A DNA stretch of 64,000 bases from Aliarcobacter sp017996075 (lineage in GTDB: Bacteria > Campylobacterota > Campylobacteria > Campylobacterales > Arcobacteraceae): the NCBI RefSeq assembly GCF_051062515.1, contig NZ_JAMXEK010000002.1; one strand, 5' to 3'. Positions 61,205 through 64,000 of this stretch are shown here, piece after piece. The position numbers were made by a program, and so were the translations under genes. Below the pieces are notes generated by a model, which was given only the letters and a program-made list of their open reading frames with translations, had not been told where the DNA came from and searched no databases. Each line of letters starts with the position of its first letter. Position 1 is the stretch's first letter.

Positions 61205-62014
61205 ATGAGTATAATTAAACACGATTTTGAAAAAATGAATATAACAAAGATAAAACAATCAAAAAATAATAAAAAACTTACAGTTATAACAGCCTATGAT
61301 GCCCTATTTTCAAACCTATTTTCAAAAAGTGCTGATATGATACTTGTAGGAGATAGCTTAAATATGAGTTTTATGGGTAAAAGTGACACATTAAGTGCAA
61401 CTTTAGATCAAATGATTTATCACACAAAAGCCGTTTGTAATGGTGCAAAAGATGCTTTTGTGATAACTGATATGCCTTTTGCTACTTATATTAATAAAGA
61501 TGAGGCATTAAAAAATTGTGCAAGAGTATATCAAGAAACACTTGCAAGTGCTGTAAAAATAGAAGGTGGTGAAGATAAAGCTGATATTATAAAACATCTT
61601 ACATCAAATGCTATTGCTGTTATGGGACATATTGGACTTATGCCTCAATATGTAAGAAGTGAAGGTGGATATAAAGTTCGAGGTAAAACTTTAGAAGATG
61701 AAGAACAACTAATACGTGATGCAATAGCAGTTGAAAAAGCAGGAGCTTTTGCAATCGTTATTGAAGGTGTAAAAAGTGATGTTGCAAAAAAAATTACACA
61801 AGCTTTAAATATTCCAACTATTGGAATAGGAGCTGGAAATGAGACAGATGGTCAAGTTCTAGTTTGGTCTGATATGTTAGGTTTTTTTGAAGATTTTAAA
61901 CCAAAATTTGTAAGACACTATTTAAATGGAGCTAAACTTGTAAAAAAAGCTGTAAATAGCTACAGAGATGATGTACAAACACAAAATTTTCCATCAAAAG
62001 AAGAAGAGTACTAA
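61205..62014 (+). CDS. panB: 3-methyl-2-oxobutanoate hydroxymethyltransferase
   Basis: The 269-residue protein has VITAYDALFSNLFSKSADMI, the VGDSLNMSFMG Mg-binding loop and GHIGLMPQYV, as in PanB. It makes ketopantoate, an early step of pantothenate and CoA synthesis. ruvB follows about 25 bp downstream. Confidence 0.95.
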   Translation: MSIIKHDFEKMNITKIKQSKNNKKLTVITAYDALFSNLFSKSADMILVGDSLNMSFMGKSDTLSATLDQMIYHTKAVCNGAKDAFVITDMPFATYINKDEALKNCARVYQETLASAVKIEGGEDKADIIKHLTSNAIAVMGHIGLMPQYVRSEGGYKVRGKTLEDEEQLIRDAIAVEKAGAFAIVIEGVKSDVAKKITQALNIPTIGIGAGNETDGQVLVWSDMLGFFEDFKPKFVRHYLNGAKLVKKAVNSYRDDVQTQNFPSKEEEY

Positions 62015-62041
62015 AATGAATTTTAAAAGTGGAGCTTTATA

Positions 62042-63073
62042 GTGCAAAGATTAGTAGAAGTAGAAACTGTATCTTTTGAAGAAGAGACAAATGAGCAAAG
62101 CTTAAGACCTTCAAATTGGGATGATTATATAGGTCAAGAAAAAATAAAAAAGAATTTAAGAGTTTTTATTGATGCTTCAAGAAAAAGATCAGAAGCACTT
62201 GATCATATTTTATTTTATGGACCTCCAGGTTTAGGAAAAACTACACTTTCATATCTTATTTCAAATGAAATGAGTTCAAATATAAAAATAACAGCTGGTC
62301 CTATGATAGAAAAAAGTGGTGATTTAGCAGCAATTTTGACAAATCTTGAAGAGGGAGATATTCTTTTTATAGATGAAATTCATCGTTTAAGTCCTGCCGT
62401 TGAAGAGATTTTATACCCAGCAATGGAAGATTATAGACTAGATATAATAATTGGCTCAGGACCTGCTGCTCAAACTGTGAAAATTGATTTACCAAGATTT
62501 ACACTAATTGGTGCAACAACAAGAGCTGGAATGCTTTCAAACCCATTAAGAGAGAGATTTGGAATGCATTTTAGAATGCAGTTTTATACAGAAGAAGAAC
62601 TAGCAAAAATTATTCAAAAAGCTTCAGTAAAACTAGGAATTGGATGCGAAGATAACTCTAGCTTAGAGATGTCAAAAAGAAGTCGAGGAACACCTAGGGT
62701 TGCTTTAAGACTTTTAAGAAGAGTTAGAGATTTTTCACAAGTAAAAGGTGAAAAAACTATACTTTTAAATACTTGTAAATATGCCTTAGATGAACTAGGA
62801 ATAAATGAAAATGGTTTTGATGAGATGGATATAAACCTACTTGAACTTCTTATATCAAATCGTGGAAGACCTATGGGATTAGGAACTATGGCAGCAGCTT
62901 TGAGTGAAGATGAGGGAACTATTGAAGATGCTATTGAGCCATATTTACTTGCAAATGGATATATAGAAAGAACTGCAAGAGGAAGGGTTGCTAGTGTTAA
63001 AACATATGAGATGTTTAGATTAACTCCACCTCAAAATAAATTAGATGAAAACAACCAAGGAAAGCTATTTTGA
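62042..63073 (+). CDS. ruvB: Holliday junction branch migration helicase RuvB
   Basis: The GTG start has GGAG 7 nt upstream. The 343-residue AAA+ protein has LRPSNWDDYIGQEK, Walker A YGPPGLGKTTLSY, Walker B FIDEIHRL, GATTRAG sensor I and a C-terminal winged helix with PYLLANGYIERTARGR. With RuvA and RuvC it moves and resolves Holliday junctions. Its stop overlaps the TTG of the next gene. Confidence 0.97.
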   Translation: MQRLVEVETVSFEEETNEQSLRPSNWDDYIGQEKIKKNLRVFIDASRKRSEALDHILFYGPPGLGKTTLSYLISNEMSSNIKITAGPMIEKSGDLAAILTNLEEGDILFIDEIHRLSPAVEEILYPAMEDYRLDIIIGSGPAAQTVKIDLPRFTLIGATTRAGMLSNPLRERFGMHFRMQFYTEEELAKIIQKASVKLGIGCEDNSSLEMSKRSRGTPRVALRLLRRVRDFSQVKGEKTILLNTCKYALDELGINENGFDEMDINLLELLISNRGRPMGLGTMAAALSEDEGTIEDAIEPYLLANGYIERTARGRVASVKTYEMFRLTPPQNKLDENNQGKLF

Positions 63074-64000
63074 AACCAGCATATTTTTTAATGCTTTTAG
63101 CATTTGTTCTATTTTATTTTTTAATAGAACTTTTTGATCCATTTTTAAAATCAATTGCAGTAGCAGCTTTGCTTACTATTGCTACAAACTCAATGTTTTT
63201 AAGAATAAATAGTAAAGTAAGAAATAGAGCCGTTTCTACAACTATTTTTACTCTTGCTATGACTGCACTATTTTTCTTACCTATTTTGTATTGCATAATC
63301 TCATTTGCAACATTTTTTAACCAAGTTGACCAACAACATCTAATACAAAATTTAACAGAAATAAAAACTATGGTTATTGGTTTTTTTGCAGAATTTAGTT
63401 TCTTAAATGATTTTATAAATAAAATATCATCATCTGTTGATATTGGAAAAACAGTACAACAGCTTGTATCTTTTAGTGCATCTTTAGGTAAAAATAGTGC
63501 AAAATTTATGATAGATATGATTTTGATTTTAATCTTTTTCTTCTTTTTTATCCTATTTTCAAACCAAATTGCAACTTATCTAAAAAATATAACTCCTATA
63601 AACAATGAAGATGCAAATATATTATTCAATGAATCATCAAGTGTAATGAGTGTAGTTTTCTACTCTATTTTAGTAACTGCAATATTTCAAGGTTTTCTTT
63701 TTGGAGCTTTTGTGAGTAGTTTTGGTTATGATGGGCTTTTATTTGGAGTTTTATATGGTTTTGCATCTTTAGTTCCGGTTGTTGGTGGAGTTATTATGTG
63801 GCTTCCTGTAGCTTTATATGAAGCAAGTACTGGAACTATATCAAATGCAATTTTTATAGCAGTTTACTCTATTGTTGTTATTTCAATAATCGCCGATACT
63901 TTTATAAAACCTCTAATAATAAGCTATATAAATAAAAAAATGGTAAAAACTCCTACAAAGATAAACTCATTGATAATCTTTTTTGCAATAGTTGCAGGAC
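63070..64000 (+). CDS. AI-2E family transporter (PerM-like), 3' end cut by window edge
   Basis: A TTG start overlapping the ruvB stop, with AAGGA upstream, opens a frame that runs to the window end (about 310 codons visible). It is not in the longer listed frames because of the edge. The protein is polytopic, with an N-terminal helix pair, a middle amphipathic region and the PVVGGVIMWLPVALYE segment typical of the AI-2E/PerM family. The substrate is not known; some members export AI-2, others carry Na+. Confidence 0.85.
   Translation, partial: MKPAYFLMLLAFVLFYFLIELFDPFLKSIAVAALLTIATNSMFLRINSKVRNRAVSTTIFTLAMTALFFLPILYCIISFATFFNQVDQQHLIQNLTEIKTMVIGFFAEFSFLNDFINKISSSVDIGKTVQQLVSFSASLGKNSAKFMIDMILILIFFFFFILFSNQIATYLKNITPINNEDANILFNESSSVMSVVFYSILVTAIFQGFLFGAFVSSFGYDGLLFGVLYGFASLVPVVGGVIMWLPVALYEASTGTISNAIFIAVYSIVVISIIADTFIKPLIISYINKKMVKTPTKINSLIIFFAIVAG

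Overview
The window is very AT-rich, densely coded DNA with almost no space between genes. Gene content and protein style point to the phylum Campylobacterota, most likely the Arcobacter/Aliarcobacter group. The supporting content is acnB, a TIGR02757 protein, a stand-alone DUF234 protein beside kdsB, a short comEC, feoAB beside a Fur-type gene, many c-type cytochromes and Cache sensors, and a TpsA/TpsB haemagglutinin pair. This is an inference from protein families seen by eye; no database search was possible. Several genes are best started at TTG, because a clear AAGGA-type site sits 5-8 nt upstream. No tRNA, rRNA, insertion sequence, prophage or CRISPR array was recognised. No gene-free stretch exceeds 300 bp; the largest is about 250 bp, between acnB and an M48 protease.

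Layout. 1-3.8 kb: a minus-strand run with a lipoprotein trio (CsgG/LpoB-like, a 42-residue lipoprotein, LPP20 family), then a cytochrome c, a NUDT14-type Nudix hydrolase, YajQ, DUF423 and a purine phosphoribosyltransferase. 3.9-7.5 kb: acnB and a divergent M48 lipoprotein protease, separated by four phased TTGTACAA-type palindromes. 7.6-11.4 kb: a thiosulfate dehydrogenase (tsdA) followed by an output-less Cache sensor, an OmpR-type regulator and a histidine kinase in overlapping frames. 11.3-11.8 kb: a guanidinium exporter (gdx) with a guanidine-II riboswitch in its leader. 11.8-21.2 kb: transport, competence, diguanylate cyclase, Fe-S oxidoreductase, lgt, a PagL-like deacylase, an orphan regulator, DUF234 and kdsB.

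21.3-30.1 kb is the most distinctive region. It holds a 7TMR-DISM histidine kinase with an OmpR-type regulator, a divergent Cache-GGDEF diguanylate cyclase, and a two-partner secretion pair (tpsA/tpsB). A nearly identical 53-bp promoter segment lies upstream of both the cyclase and tpsA, which suggests one regulon tying c-di-GMP synthesis to display or secretion of a surface adhesin.

30.2-48 kb: housekeeping genes (lptB, tsaE, trpD, S4 protein), a short-chain dehydrogenase, a single-chain type ISP-like restriction-modification enzyme, nagZ, two divergent J-domain proteins with a Panacea-like partner, a chemoreceptor ending in a CheR-type pentapeptide, an ABC-F protein, a duplicated leucine-rich-like repeat protein and two flavin oxidoreductases. 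48-64 kb: Dsb-like and TlpA-like thiol proteins, a TonB-like protein with eight 15-bp repeats, ftsY, a fthC-rny-rsmD-permease run, argG, Fur-type regulator/feoAB with a Fur box, bpt, trpA, panB, ruvB and a truncated AI-2E family permease gene at the right edge.
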